A stretch of DNA of 5,076 nucleotides from Gallicola sp. (GTDB taxonomy: Bacteria; Bacillota; Clostridia; Tissierellales; Peptoniphilaceae), in assembly GCA_012798975.1 (NCBI GenBank), contig JAAZME010000175.1, positions 1 to 5,076 on the forward strand, given 5' to 3'. Shown one piece after another: positions 5,068 to 5,076 of this stretch. Numbering within the stretch: position 1 is the stretch's first letter; every line of letters begins with the position of its first letter. The notes below the pieces were generated by a model, which searched no databases, was not told where the DNA came from, and was given only the letters and a program-made list of their open reading frames with translations. A program made the position numbers and the translations under genes.

Positions 5068-5076
5068 ATATTCAAT

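Overview
The window is AT-rich with strong AGGAGG-type ribosome binding sites, intrinsic terminators, a GTG start and a protein built from clostridial-type cell wall binding repeats (CWB2). This points to a low-GC Gram-positive anaerobe of the Clostridia/Tissierellia type. The genus cannot be fixed from this stretch alone.

Layout. (1) Positions 3-1160 (+) hold the C-terminal part of a penicillin-binding protein transpeptidase; its start lies left of the window. (2) A 13-bp hairpin at 1161-1194 ends this gene and, read on the other strand, also ends the convergent NAD kinase gene nadK (1199-2017, -). (3) The divergent region 2018-2424 carries a nadK promoter on the minus strand. On the plus strand it carries a complete stand-alone RNA unit: promoter 2110-2138, a ~180-nt rod-shaped RNA at 2143-2323 with the architecture of 6S RNA, and a terminator at 2326-2352. 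(4) Positions 2425-3836 (+) form a two-gene operon: a YtxH-like membrane protein with an unusual acidic, cysteine-bearing repeat tail, then a DUF948 (YtxG-like) membrane protein. A sigma-B-like promoter precedes it and a UUCG terminator closes it. (5) Positions 3996-5008 (+) encode a signal peptide plus three CWB2 repeats, split by a -1 frame break near 4559-4577 and followed by a terminator at 5011-5067.

Functionally the genes are mostly separate transcription units of core or envelope biology: peptidoglycan cross-linking, NADP supply, probable global control of RNA polymerase by 6S RNA, an envelope/general-stress pair, and a cell-wall surface protein. The two observations most worth following are the Cys-containing repeats of the YtxH-like protein, whose last two copies differ only at synonymous positions over 53 nt, and the match of the operon's upstream region to the sigma-B promoter pattern. 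The second agrees with the known sigma-B control of the Bacillus subtilis ytxGHJ operon. The sequence shows no mobile element, CRISPR array, tRNA or rRNA.
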